From assembly GCA_017511865.1 (NCBI GenBank), contig JAFWIQ010000004.1:1-38177 (forward strand): DNA of 38,177 nucleotides. Direction: 5' to 3'. The DNA is from Candidatus Saccharimonadota bacterium. Its GTDB lineage: Bacteria > Patescibacteriota > Saccharimonadia > Saccharimonadales > Saccharimonadaceae. Positions 18,407-26,401 of this stretch are shown here, one piece after another (within the stretch, counting starts at the first letter, position 1; the number at the start of each line of letters is the position of its first letter). The translations under genes and the position numbers were made by a program. The notes under the pieces are model-generated. The model was given only the letters and a program-made list of their open reading frames with translations, searched no databases and was not told the DNA's origin.

Positions 18407-20467
18407 TCACAGTAAACTTGGCGGATCGAGTGTAATTTTAAAATTCTGGTCGAGCCCTTGGCAAGCTTCAAGAATGGCTTTGCGAGATTTTGACCTCACG
18501 ATAATCTGCCAAGTATAACCCTTAGAGGTTCGCTCATGAAACGCCGGCATAGGTGGGGAGACCAGCAATCTTCCATCTGCCGACAATCTAGAGGTTAGCT
18601 CCCTAATTTTCCTTAGAACTATCGCCTCAGTTTTTAGAGTGATCTCCAGCTTGGCAATAAATCCAAACGGCGGGAACTTCGCTTTCATTCGTTTTTTGAT
18701 CATGTATTCATAAAATCCCAGATAATTTTCATCCATCGCAAAACCTAACACTGGATGCTCGGGGCGAAAAGTTTGTACGAACACCTCGGCTTTATCGATA
18801 TGTCCCCGACCAACCCTCCCTATTACTTGTGTTAAAAGCTGAAAAGCGCGTTCCTCGGCTGCATAATCTGGCAAAGATAATCCTGCATCCGCTTGCACTA
18901 CTCCTACCGTGGCCAATTTTGGCAAATCTAGACCCTTTGCTAAAGTCTGTGTTCCCACTAAGATATCTACCTCGCCATTCTTGATTGCATCATAAATTGC
19001 CTCTAATCCCTCACCCTTTTTATTGTCCGCATCAAATCTTCGCACCTTGGCTTGAGGGAACAATTTACAAAGCTCACTTTCCAGTAACTTTGTGCCGAAC
19101 CCCTTATGGATTATCTCTGGACTTCCGCATCTTGGACAACCTATTGGTACTTTTTCAGAGAATCCACAGGTATGACAAATGAGCTCATACTTATCAGCAT
19201 GCAGGTTGAGCGGTAAAAAACAATTTGGGCAAACCATCTCCTCACCACAATTTTCACAAATCGTAAGTGGAGCCGACCCCCTACGATTATGAAAAATAAG
19301 AGTTTGCCGACCTTGCTCAAGGTTAGATTCAATCGATTTCAACAGGGGATTACAAAAATACCTATTTTTACGAAAATTATCTCTATTTTTAAAATCCACT
19401 AGGTGAATTTTTGGCTTTATTGCTATTTTTTTGGCTTTTTCTGTTAACTCTACCAACGCTTCTCGTCGTTTGGCCAAATAAAAATCTTCTACTATGGGGG
19501 TAGCCGAGCCGAGCACCAGGGGAATCCCCATCTCTTTAGTCATAAAACTCGCCACGCGAATAGCTGAATATTTCGGCGCATTTTCTTGATAGTAGGTACC
19601 TTCGTGCTCCTCATCAATTACGATTAGCCCAACATTATTCAGCGGCGCAAATAATGCCGAACGCGGTCCAATTACGACTCTTGGTTGGTCTGTTTCGAGC
19701 AGGGAATTAAAAATCAAATGACGTTCCGCCTCCGTCTGTCTGGAATGTATCAATACAACATCCCCACAAAAAACCTCCTCAAACACTCTTACGAGCTGGC
19801 TCGTTAGAGCAATTTCTGGCACTAGGATAATACTGGACTTTTGCCGTTTAAACGCGTCCAGAGCCATTTTAAGGTATATATTAGTTTTACCACTACCAGT
19901 AACGCCAAACAGTAGTTTCGTGGCTCCTGGAGCCTCCTGGAGGCCTTCTAGGGCCTTTTTTTGGGCAGGGTTGAGGGGGATAATATGACTGGACGATAAT
20001 TCGGCTTTTGAGGTAATCGCTCGTGAACTCTTCTTGAGGGAATGTCCGGAGGTTACGACCGAGGATGAAGGCGCGCTCCGCCCGTAACGACGGGCCGGAG
20101 CGACGCCGGTTCCCGAAAGAATAAGTTCCGAGCGATTACTATTATTACCGAACATTTGTTCGGTTTTCCTCCGTTTCTTTTCAACCCCTCTCGGCAAAAT
20201 AAGTGACACTGCCTGCCCTGATGGCACCAGATAATATTCATGGATAAAATCCACAGTCTTTAGCAAATGCCTCGGCAACGGCTTTGAACACAAAACTTTC
20301 AAAATTGATTTTGTTTTAAAATTCGGTCGCGCAACTTTTTTAACAACTACGCCCGGCAGCACCCGCCTCCCAACCGGCACCGTCACAATTTGCCCCGGCA
20401 AAAGGGAATTATCAAAATCATAGGTCAGTGGCTCCACCTTCCCCTCTGGTATCACCTCGTAAAACAT
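18407..20467 (-). CDS. priA: Primosomal replication restart helicase PriA, with in-frame palindromic insertion
   Basis: This 686-residue 3'-5' DNA helicase reloads the replisome at stalled forks. Residues 1-95 are the 3'-DNA-binding domain. Walker A GVTGSGKT lies at 188-195, the DEEH box near 283, and the paired zinc knuckles (CENCGEEMVCPNC...CHTCGF...CPRCG) at about 400-445. They are followed by helicase lobe 2 with LVGTQTLAKGLD and the QVIGRVGRG motif VI. Residues 96-160, where a winged-helix domain is expected, form a low-complexity Ser/Arg linker encoded largely by a GC-rich palindromic element (20014-20138). A minus-strand TATAAT ends 7 nt from the ATG, so the message is probably leaderless. 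Confidence 0.94.
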   Translation of the reverse strand: MFYEVIPEGKVEPLTYDFDNSLLPGQIVTVPVGRRVLPGVVVKKVARPNFKTKSILKVLCSKPLPRHLLKTVDFIHEYYLVPSGQAVSLILPRGVEKKRRKTEQMFGNNSNRSELILSGTGVAPARRYGRSAPSSSVVTSGHSLKKSSRAITSKAELSSSHIIPLNPAQKKALEGLQEAPGATKLLFGVTGSGKTNIYLKMALDAFKRQKSSIILVPEIALTSQLVRVFEEVFCGDVVLIHSRQTEAERHLIFNSLLETDQPRVVIGPRSALFAPLNNVGLIVIDEEHEGTYYQENAPKYSAIRVASFMTKEMGIPLVLGSATPIVEDFYLAKRREALVELTEKAKKIAIKPKIHLVDFKNRDNFRKNRYFCNPLLKSIESNLEQGRQTLIFHNRRGSAPLTICENCGEEMVCPNCFLPLNLHADKYELICHTCGFSEKVPIGCPRCGSPEIIHKGFGTKLLESELCKLFPQAKVRRFDADNKKGEGLEAIYDAIKNGEVDILVGTQTLAKGLDLPKLATVGVVQADAGLSLPDYAAEERAFQLLTQVIGRVGRGHIDKAEVFVQTFRPEHPVLGFAMDENYLGFYEYMIKKRMKAKFPPFGFIAKLEITLKTEAIVLRKIRELTSRLSADGRLLVSPPMPAFHERTSKGYTWQIIVRSKSRKAILEACQGLDQNFKITLDPPSLL
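20014..20138. repeat. RPE-like palindromic element inserted in frame in priA
   Basis: The outer arms TAATCGCTCG (20014-20023) and CGAGCGATTA (20129-20138) are perfect inverted repeats and continue inward as an imperfect stem (GAACT/AGTTC, then GGGAA and CCGG matches). The centre is a second strong hairpin: GGCG-CGCTCCG-CCCGT (20070-20085) pairs with ACGGG-CGGAGCG-CGCC (20090-20107) around the loop AACG, with two single-base bulges. It encodes about residues 111-152 of PriA without breaking the frame and is more GC-rich than its surroundings. Confidence 0.65.
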
Positions 20468-20563
20468 ATAATCTATTATATCATAATGAAGACAATGAAG
20501 TATTCTGGGTGTTGTATTTTTTACAATCTATGTATATAATAGAAAAAGTTAAAGCGAGGTAAT

Positions 20564-20854
20564 ATGCTAGATATATTTGTAACTTCTCGGGTGCGCCGCA
20601 AAATTATTGTAGTTTTTGCCAAATATCCAGATTTCAAAACCCACGTTAGGGGGTTGGCTAAATTAATCAAGGAAGATCCTGGCAACATCCAGAGAGAATT
20701 GAATCATATGGCTGATGGCAAATTCCTAATTGTTACAAAAAAGGGTAAAACCAAAATTTACCAAACCAACAAACAGTTTCCGATTTTAAAAGAGCTTCAG
20801 AGCATTGTAATCAAGAGCCAAAGGGGAAATAAGCCGAGTAAAACTATCGGTTAA
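20564..20854 (+). CDS. Winged-helix DNA-binding protein
   Basis: This 96-residue protein has the layout of a winged helix-turn-helix: LDIFVTSRVRRKIIVVFAKYP (helix 1), HVRGLAKLIKEDPGNIQRELNHMADGKFL (helices 2-3, recognition helix around NIQRELNHM) and IVTKKGKTKIYQTN (beta wing). This resembles ArsR/MarR-type minimal regulators, and similar domains occur fused to nucleotidyltransferases. TATAAT near 20534, a 26-nt leader and GCGAGG precede the ATG. It lies one base upstream of recJ and is cotranscribed with it, so it may regulate this operon or the divergent priA. Confidence 0.7.
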   Translation: MLDIFVTSRVRRKIIVVFAKYPDFKTHVRGLAKLIKEDPGNIQRELNHMADGKFLIVTKKGKTKIYQTNKQFPILKELQSIVIKSQRGNKPSKTIG

Positions 20855-20855
20855 A

Positions 20856-22469
20856 ATGAACAAACTGTTTATCCAGCTTTTGAATACTCGTGGTCTTACT
20901 CCTTCTTTTTTGGACCCTAAATACGAAGGCCTCACGGATCCATTCGTGCTCCCAGACATGAAGAAGGCCACTAATCGCATTAAGGAGGCCATCAAAAACC
21001 GAGAAAAGATTCTTATTTATGGAGACTACGATGTTGACGGTATCACTGCCAGTGTTCTTATGGAAGACGCCCTAAAACTAGCCGGGGTAGACCCTAAAAA
21101 CATCCACATTATGTTGCCAAATCGTTTTATTGATGGCTATGGCATGAGTCCAAAACTCATCCAATATGCCAAAAAACAGGGAATTACTCTGGTGATCACT
21201 GTAGACTGCGGTTCTCGTAACCACGAAATTATAGACGAGCTCAACTCCCTTAAGATTGATTCAATCATTACAGACCATCACGAAACCTCTGACCACCCCC
21301 CAGAGGCCCTAGCCACCATCAACCCAAAAAGAAAAGATTTTACTCCTCATCCTTCTCTTTTTAATCTTGCTGGTGTAGGAGTGGCTTTCAAATTAGCAGA
21401 GGCTTTGGTTAGGGAAAAGCTAATCAAAAACGGTCAAGAAAAGTGGCTCCTTGATCTCGTGCTAATCGGTACCATCTGCGACAACATGATTTTGACAGAC
21501 GAAAACCGTATCCTTTGTCGTTATGGCTTTAAGGTGATTGAAAAAACTCGTCGTCCCGGGCTAAGGGAGCTGATTCAAAAAGCCAGAATTAAAAAATTCA
21601 CTTCTGATAGTATAGGGTTTCAAATTGGCCCAAGACTCAATGCTGCCGGCCGTCTCGAAACTGCCGACATCGCCCTTAGTCTACTCCGAACCACTTCTCC
21701 CTCCGAAGCTGCCGTTATCGGAAGTAAACTTGAAGAGCTCAATCAAAAGCGCAAGTCCGAACAGCTGGTCGCGGCCAAGGAGATTGATAGCCGTGGTGTC
21801 TCCGATGATTCAGTAATCATCGAAACTGGTACCTGGCATGAAGGCATTCTTGGTATCATCGCCGGACGTTTAGTTGAAAAATATCAGCGTCCAACTTTTG
21901 TGCTCACTGAGACAAAAGACGATATTCTTAAGGGTTCTGGACGTAGTTTTGGTGATTTTAGCTTGGCGGAGGCTTTGGCCTATGCTCAGAATTCAATCAT
22001 CAGTGGCGGTGGACACGCCGGGGCTGCCGGCGTTAAGCTTGAAAAAAGCCACCTCTGTGAATTTCGTGAAAAAATCAACGAATACTATCGTAGCCTCCAT
22101 CTCGTAGATCAAGCAAAATATCTAAAAAATCACGCAGACCTTGAGGTCGAAAATCTTTCTGATTTTTCTCTAGACCTTCTAGACGATTTGAAATCTCTTG
22201 AGCCATTCGGTGCAGGGAACGAAGAGCCAATTTTTTGCCTCAAAAATATCGAAATCCTCGAATCTCGCAAGATGGGCTCCGAACAGAATCACCTTCGCCT
22301 AGATGTCAGAGGTAAAGATCGCAAAATTCTCAAACTGGTTGCTTTTTTTGCCCCAGAAAACTGGCTCAGAATTGAGCCAGGCGAAATTTGTGATATCCTG
22401 GTTAAAGTCACCGAAAACGAATGGAATGGCACCCGTTCGGTCGAAGCCCGGATTGTCGATATCTTATAA
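20856..22469 (+). CDS. recJ: Single-stranded-DNA-specific exonuclease RecJ
   Basis: This 537-residue 5'-3' ssDNA exonuclease is used in recombination and mismatch repair. DHH-phosphoesterase motifs are present: DYDVDG (57-62), VDCGSRNHE (about 117-124), TDHHETSD (139-146) and, in the DHHA1 domain, SGGGHAGAAG (near 384-392). A C-terminal OB-like segment follows (EPFGAGNEEPIF near residue 450, NHLRLDVRGKDRKILKLVAF). Length matches typical RecJ (about 575). Placement next to priA links two replication-repair enzymes. Confidence 0.94.
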   Translation: MNKLFIQLLNTRGLTPSFLDPKYEGLTDPFVLPDMKKATNRIKEAIKNREKILIYGDYDVDGITASVLMEDALKLAGVDPKNIHIMLPNRFIDGYGMSPKLIQYAKKQGITLVITVDCGSRNHEIIDELNSLKIDSIITDHHETSDHPPEALATINPKRKDFTPHPSLFNLAGVGVAFKLAEALVREKLIKNGQEKWLLDLVLIGTICDNMILTDENRILCRYGFKVIEKTRRPGLRELIQKARIKKFTSDSIGFQIGPRLNAAGRLETADIALSLLRTTSPSEAAVIGSKLEELNQKRKSEQLVAAKEIDSRGVSDDSVIIETGTWHEGILGIIAGRLVEKYQRPTFVLTETKDDILKGSGRSFGDFSLAEALAYAQNSIISGGGHAGAAGVKLEKSHLCEFREKINEYYRSLHLVDQAKYLKNHADLEVENLSDFSLDLLDDLKSLEPFGAGNEEPIFCLKNIEILESRKMGSEQNHLRLDVRGKDRKILKLVAFFAPENWLRIEPGEICDILVKVTENEWNGTRSVEARIVDIL

Positions 22470-22487
22470 TTTATATATCCTATATGC

Positions 22488-22493
22488 TATAAT
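22488..22493 (+). promoter_or_regulatory. -10 box for the CYTH gene (leaderless)
   Basis: TATAAT ends 7 nt before the ATG at 22501. No Shine-Dalgarno and no clear -35 box are seen. Confidence 0.5.
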
Positions 22494-22500
22494 ATGAAAT

Positions 22501-23031
22501 ATGAAAAAGGTTATTCTGAAGTGTAAACTAAAAAACCGCGATGATTTTGAGGATAAGCTCAGCGCTATTGACTTAGATTTTTCTGCAATCTATTGGCAAC
22601 ACGACCGCATTTATGTTCCGCGCGACTACCGAAAAAATTCCAATTTTCCACGCTTGATTATGCGCACAGAAATGAAGGCCGTAGATAAACCAGCTAAGTA
22701 TTCATTGATTTTGCGTCGTCATATCGAAGATTCTGGCGTTGATATTGTTGAAGAAACCACCATTAAAGATTACGAAAATACCGTTAATATAATTTTGCAA
22801 CTTGGCTTCAAACCGTTAGCTGAAGTCTCACGCCGCCGCCAAGACCTCAATATGGGCGACGGAGTTTTTATTTATCTCGACAAAGTCGACAATCTACCTG
22901 GTTATTATGCCAAGATTGAATCCGTTCTGGACCCTAAAGATTCAATCGCTGAAGCTAAGTCTGATCTCGAAAAAACCTTCCAAACTCTCGGCGAAAATAA
23001 TTTCATTAATCAGCCGTACGCCGAAATCTAA
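22501..23031 (+). CDS. CYTH-like domain protein (class IV adenylate cyclase / triphosphatase fold)
   Basis: This 176-residue protein has the CYTH layout: an N-terminal strand VILKCKLKN, then YVPRDYRKN, RLIMRTEM, KYSLILRRHIEDSGVDIVEETTIKDYENT, and a late RRRQDL and YLDKVDNLPGYYAKIE, all in the expected order. CYTH enzymes act on triphosphate-containing substrates. The canonical ExExK of strand 1 is not present (KCKLK instead), so catalysis is uncertain and it may bind rather than cleave. It is probably expressed from its own leaderless promoter after recJ and ends in a short gap before the convergent DUF4868 gene. Confidence 0.65.
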   Translation: MKKVILKCKLKNRDDFEDKLSAIDLDFSAIYWQHDRIYVPRDYRKNSNFPRLIMRTEMKAVDKPAKYSLILRRHIEDSGVDIVEETTIKDYENTVNIILQLGFKPLAEVSRRRQDLNMGDGVFIYLDKVDNLPGYYAKIESVLDPKDSIAEAKSDLEKTFQTLGENNFINQPYAEI

Positions 23032-23125
23032 AGTTGTCAGCGTTCATGAAAAAAGGGCACCAGAAAAAACACAAAAGACTCACCTGTAAAAACATTCCAT
23101 CAAGTGGCACCGAAAACTCAAATAA

Positions 23126-24109
23126 TTAGCCTCTTGGCGGTTCGCCGTCTGGCTCACCTAACAACTTTTTGCTCTTAATCTCATATCGTTTGCCGTTGAC
23201 TGGCGATATATAATAATCCTCATTGAGCAAATTTACAAACATAGTTAAATCTTTGTCGTCCATAATAATGATAGAGCCGTCGTCATCGGTCATAAGTTCT
23301 AATTGCATCTCGTCTGCATAGTCTAGTAGTTTGTCTTGCGGCATTTCCTCTGCAATTTCCATTGCCTGGACTTTTTTCAAGATTGGTTTTTTATCCACAA
23401 GCAGGGAATCAAGCGTCAAACCTTCCGCAAATGATAGTTTGTATTTTTCGGTTAGCTCCTTTGCCTTTGCTTCTGCAATCACCTGTGATTTATAATCATA
23501 TTGGAATAAATTTTCAAATTTTGCCTGATTAAATACAATAATCGCCCCATCCACTATGGCCACCTGATTATCGTCTGGCATCTTGAGCGCAATCTCTGCC
23601 GAAAATGGCTCAAATGACTCGCCATTAATTTCCCAAGAAGTCGCACCCTTTAAGGCCGCTGAAGCCGGCAAAATCTTTGCAATATAAAAAGTCTTCATCC
23701 CACCCTCGCCCGGATAAGTAAACTTCGCAATGATACCTTTGACTTTTTTAAAGTCATATTCATTTTCAGAAAAATAGTCAATATCCTTGTATTCGTTTTC
23801 AATTAGATGAATCAAAGTCTCAGCTCGCCCAACCTTAGAAAGGGAAGTACGATAAATTACTTTTTCCTCGCCGTCAGCCCTTTCGTAGTCTCTCACCTCA
23901 AGGCCTTTGTCGGCCTCTTCGATAATATAATGCACCGCTTCCTGCATGAACATCGACTTCACCGCCCCAGTCAACTTATCTGAATATTTAATCTTGTACG
24001 GTGTGTAATTTTTATTAAACAAAAACAGCTCTGCCGAAACGTTATTTTTTACTTCATCAATTTCGTTCGCCCACAAAAACACATCAAACGGTTCAGTATT
24101 ATTTTCCAT
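23126..24109 (-). CDS. DUF4868 (KwaB-like) protein
   Basis: This 327-residue soluble protein shows the DUF4868 pattern. A central AIVDGAIIVFNQAKFENLFQYDYKSQ (about residues 185-210) corresponds to the 'D-x-I-l-F-n...FE-lF-y' core, preceded by FKKVKGIIAKFTYPG...KTFYIAKI and followed by a helical and beta C-terminal part. DUF4868 is the family of KwaB, the DNA-binding partner of the membrane protein KwaA in the Kiwa anti-phage system. The assignment is from memory of the family. No KwaA-like membrane gene is adjacent. The ATG at 24109 is preferred because GGAG lies 7 nt upstream. A GTG at 24121 sits on that site. A minus-strand TATAAT lies at 24134-24139. Confidence 0.6.
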   Translation of the reverse strand: MENNTEPFDVFLWANEIDEVKNNVSAELFLFNKNYTPYKIKYSDKLTGAVKSMFMQEAVHYIIEEADKGLEVRDYERADGEEKVIYRTSLSKVGRAETLIHLIENEYKDIDYFSENEYDFKKVKGIIAKFTYPGEGGMKTFYIAKILPASAALKGATSWEINGESFEPFSAEIALKMPDDNQVAIVDGAIIVFNQAKFENLFQYDYKSQVIAEAKAKELTEKYKLSFAEGLTLDSLLVDKKPILKKVQAMEIAEEMPQDKLLDYADEMQLELMTDDDGSIIIMDDKDLTMFVNLLNEDYYISPVNGKRYEIKSKKLLGEPDGEPPRG

Positions 24110-24159
24110 AATTTTCTCCACTTATCTCCCACCATTATAGCATAAGTTTTAGGCGTGGA

Positions 24160-24199
24160 TTTAAAAAACAAAAGACCCCCTGGCTGACTGCCAGGGGGT
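24160..24199 (-). terminator. Terminator of the 180-aa gene
   Basis: ACCCCCTGGC and GCCAGGGGGT (24175-24199) form a perfect 10-bp hairpin with loop TGACT. On the minus strand it is followed by CTTTTGTTTTTT. It separates the 180-aa gene from the DUF4868 gene promoter. Confidence 0.92.
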
Positions 24200-24204
24200 T
24201 TGAT

Positions 24205-24747
24205 TTAGTAGTATGGCTCCCACTCTACCACATACATAATGTGAGGGATATCAGTCCCTATCGTTAACTTCCGACGAAAACCCCACCGCTGAGGCCTAAT
24301 CTTCGGATAGCTAGGCAAAGGAATACATTCCCGTACCACGGTTTCTTGTTGTGCACAGGTAATAACGTACAATTCAATACGCTCACCAGACGGACCGTCA
24401 TGGACTTCAACATCAAAGGTAGGATCATTCTTGCGCTCAACCGAAATGGAACGCTTAGTTCCATATTCGTTATCGATGAGCCAGATAAATACTTCTCCCG
24501 TCGAATCCATACGGATTTCTTTGATCCGCCATTGTTTATGTCTTCCGGCAAAGATTTTGGCTAAATCGTTATCCGGTAAAGCACCATCCACCGCAAAGTC
24601 CTCCGATGTCCATAGCGTTAGGGCTTCTACGTCTCCCGGCTTTGAGCCAAAGCGTAGATTTTTAATCACTATAGGCTTCGCTGTTGAGGAAATCTTTAAT
24701 ATTTCCTCATCGTCGCGAGGAATCACCTTATAGTTTAATTCTCTCAT
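24205..24747 (-). CDS. Unknown 180-aa protein
   Basis: The protein is not recognised. It appears soluble and mostly beta, without membrane or signal segments: an N-terminal MRELNYKVIPRDDEE, a middle with WRIKEIRMDSTGEVFIWLIDNEYG that looks like paired strands, and an aromatic C-terminus (PQRWGFRRKLTIG...MYVVEWEPYY). GGGAGGTG lies 6 nt upstream of the ATG. It is the second gene of a small transcription unit that begins with a 24-codon micro-ORF and ends at a strong terminator. Neighbouring DUF4868 suggests an accessory locus, but no function can be inferred. Confidence 0.6.
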   Translation of the reverse strand: MRELNYKVIPRDDEEILKISSTAKPIVIKNLRFGSKPGDVEALTLWTSEDFAVDGALPDNDLAKIFAGRHKQWRIKEIRMDSTGEVFIWLIDNEYGTKRSISVERKNDPTFDVEVHDGPSGERIELYVITCAQQETVVRECIPLPSYPKIRPQRWGFRRKLTIGTDIPHIMYVVEWEPYY

Positions 24748-24759
24748 GTTTGCACCTCC

Positions 24760-24834
24760 CTACAAAGTACCACGCGCCATAATATCCCCGAGTTTGTCCA
24801 TCTCTTTCTCTAATCTCTCATAAAGTTCACTCAT
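24760..24834 (-). CDS. 24-residue micro-ORF leading the 180-aa gene
   Basis: A 24-codon frame (ATG at 24834, stop TAG at 24760-24762) is preceded by GGAGGGTG, and its stop is followed by GGGAGGTG for the next gene 12 nt later. The predicted peptide begins MSELYERLEKEMDKLG and is helical and acidic. Its good ribosome binding site and promoter (TTGACT-17-TATAAT) argue that it is translated. It could be a leader peptide, a small partner protein or a coupling ORF. It is too short for homology to be judged by eye. Confidence 0.5.
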   Translation of the reverse strand: MSELYERLEKEMDKLGDIMARGTL

Positions 24835-24884
24835 CGTTACGCACCCTCCTATAAAAAAAACTGAGTAAACAACTCGCATCCCTA

Positions 24885-24913
24885 ATTATATCACAACAGA
24901 GGTAAAAAGTCAA
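24885..24913 (-). promoter_or_regulatory. Promoter of the micro-ORF/180-aa unit
   Basis: On the minus strand TTGACT (plus 24908-24913), a 17-bp spacer and TATAAT (plus 24885-24890) are followed by a leader of about 45 nt containing a T8 tract and GGAGGGTG. Confidence 0.75.
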
Positions 24914-25413
24914 GAGTAGCCTCCATGTCGCTATCTCAGCATACTCAAAGTTTAGCTGTTCGGTTATTACATCACCAAACACTATTTATTTCAACTGGCT
25001 TTGTTCGGGAAAATCAACAGGGAAGTTTTCCACAATGGTGCAAAACCAAGACCTAAAAAATCTTCAAAAAAGCACTTGCATTTTTTAAAAAAACATAATA
25101 AACTAAAACCAGCGATTAAATAAATAAAAACGCTAAACAAAAAGTCGCACATTAAAAAAGTTTGAGATCGGCCATCTAGGAGCTTCGCGCGCATTAAATA
25201 TTAGCGAGATGCGTCAAAAAAATCGTGCGTTCTTTCCTTAAAACACACCTCCCAATAAAACTCTATATGGTCTAACACAATAAGTCTCTCAACGGCTGCG
25301 ATATATGATTAGCTTCGCGCTGATAAATCGTGGTAGATATATTGTGATAATTAAACAAAAATCAAACAGAAACAAACCCGCTGAAGTTTCTAGTTGAGCG
25401 GTCTCAAACGATG
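24914..25413. other. Gene-free AT-rich gap between divergent units
   Basis: No coding frame with a credible start was found in this roughly 500-bp stretch. It holds TGTTCGGGAAAA (25002-25013), a DnaA-box-like TTTTCCACA (25026-25034) and GTGCAAAACC (25038-25047). All three are shared with the gap at 420-465. It also holds an AGCTTCGCGC word repeated near 25182 and 25311, and long A-rich runs. A non-coding RNA or regulatory region for rsmH is possible, but no recognised RNA family is seen. Confidence 0.4.
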
Positions 25414-25419
25414 TATAAT
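25414..25419 (+). promoter_or_regulatory. -10 box of the rsmH/division cluster (leaderless)
   Basis: TATAAT ends 7 nt before the rsmH ATG at 25427. There is no Shine-Dalgarno and no strong -35 box. Confidence 0.6.
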
Positions 25420-25426
25420 ATACAAT

Positions 25427-26299
25427 ATGGAGAAACTACATAACCCAGTATTGTTATCAGAAGTCCTAGCAACTTTGGATCCGCATCCCGGGGAAAGTTA
25501 TTTAGACTTAACCGCCGGCTACGGAGGACATGCTAGAAAAATTTTGGATGTGACGCGGAATTATAAAGACTCATGCTTAGTCGATCGCGACGAATTTGCT
25601 ATTAATTATTTGAAGGACAAATTCGACTCAAAAATCGAAATTAAGCATACTGACTTTTATAGCGCGGCGCTACAGCTTATAGAGTGTGGAAAGACTTTCG
25701 ATATCATACTGGCAGATTTTGGAGTTTCTTCTCCGCAATTAGATATGGAAGAACGCGGTTTTTCATTTAAATATGATAGTCCGCTCGATATGCGAATGGA
25801 TAGACGGCAAAGTCTAACAGCTGACAAAATTATTAATCACGCTAGCGAAAGGGAATTGGCAGAGATATTTGTAAAGTACGGTGAAGAAAAGTTAGGGCAC
25901 GCCAAACTGTTAGCAAGAGAAATCGTTCATCATCGCCCGGTCAAAAGCACAAGGGAATTAGCAGAGATAATTAAGCACAGATCTAAGTACTCAAAAATTC
26001 ATCCCGCCACCAAAATCTTTCAAGCGATTCGTATCGTAGTTAATGACGAATTAGGAGAAATCACAAGAACTCTCCCACTTTTGCCGAAACTACTTAACAA
26101 AAACGGTCGTCTTGGGATTATCTCCTTCCATAGTCTAGAAGACCGTTTGGTAAAAGATTATTTTAAGGAGGCGACAAGTCACGGCGAGGAATCAGAGCTA
26201 AGACTTATCAACAAAAAACCAATCATTGCGGAGAATGTGGAGTTAGCTATCAATCCGCGAGCTAGAAGTGCCAAACTGCGAGCTGTTCAGCGGAATTGA
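25427..26299 (+). CDS. rsmH: 16S rRNA (cytosine-N4)-methyltransferase RsmH
   Basis: This 290-residue SAM-dependent enzyme methylates N4 of C1402 in 16S rRNA. The SAM motif is DLTAGYGGHARKILD, followed by LVDRDEFAINYL, the catalytic-region motif ADFGVSSPQLDMEERGFSF, SPLDMRMD and the C-terminal ISFHSLEDRLVKDYF, all diagnostic of the MraW/RsmH family. The ATG at 25427 is preferred over an upstream frame opening because a -10 box ends 7 nt before it. It heads the division and wall cluster, without the usual mraZ in front. The stop is TGA. Confidence 0.95.
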   Translation: MEKLHNPVLLSEVLATLDPHPGESYLDLTAGYGGHARKILDVTRNYKDSCLVDRDEFAINYLKDKFDSKIEIKHTDFYSAALQLIECGKTFDIILADFGVSSPQLDMEERGFSFKYDSPLDMRMDRRQSLTADKIINHASERELAEIFVKYGEEKLGHAKLLAREIVHHRPVKSTRELAEIIKHRSKYSKIHPATKIFQAIRIVVNDELGEITRTLPLLPKLLNKNGRLGIISFHSLEDRLVKDYFKEATSHGEESELRLINKKPIIAENVELAINPRARSAKLRAVQRN

Positions 26300-26335
26300 T
26301 AAAAATAAAAAACTAAAAATTAAAAAGGAGGCAAC

Positions 26336-26401
26336 ATGCCAAAACAAATTTTAGTTGCGAACAAATCCCGCAAACAAACCATTAAGGTAAATTTCCGTTA
26401 G
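26336..26401 (+). CDS. 21-residue basic micro-ORF between rsmH and ftsL
   Basis: This frame of 21 codons plus TAG has the strongest Shine-Dalgarno in the window (AAAAAGGAGG, 5 nt before the ATG), so efficient translation is very likely. The peptide starts MPKQILVANKSRKQ and is basic. Its last sense codons are in a heptamer A-AAT-TTC (26389-26395) that fits the X-XXY-YYZ slippery pattern, two codons before the stop. A multi-hairpin RNA begins at the stop. It may be a leader peptide, the 5' part of a frameshifted protein, or a translated entry to a structured RNA. Confidence 0.55.
   Translation: MPKQILVANKSRKQTIKVNFR

Noticed and set aside
19920-19950. Overlapping palindromes GGCTCC-T-GGAGCC and GCCTCC-T-GGAGGC inside priA
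   Set aside because: They encode an ordinary conserved-length stretch (EGLQEAPGATKL) before Walker A, and are probably a by-product of codon choice.
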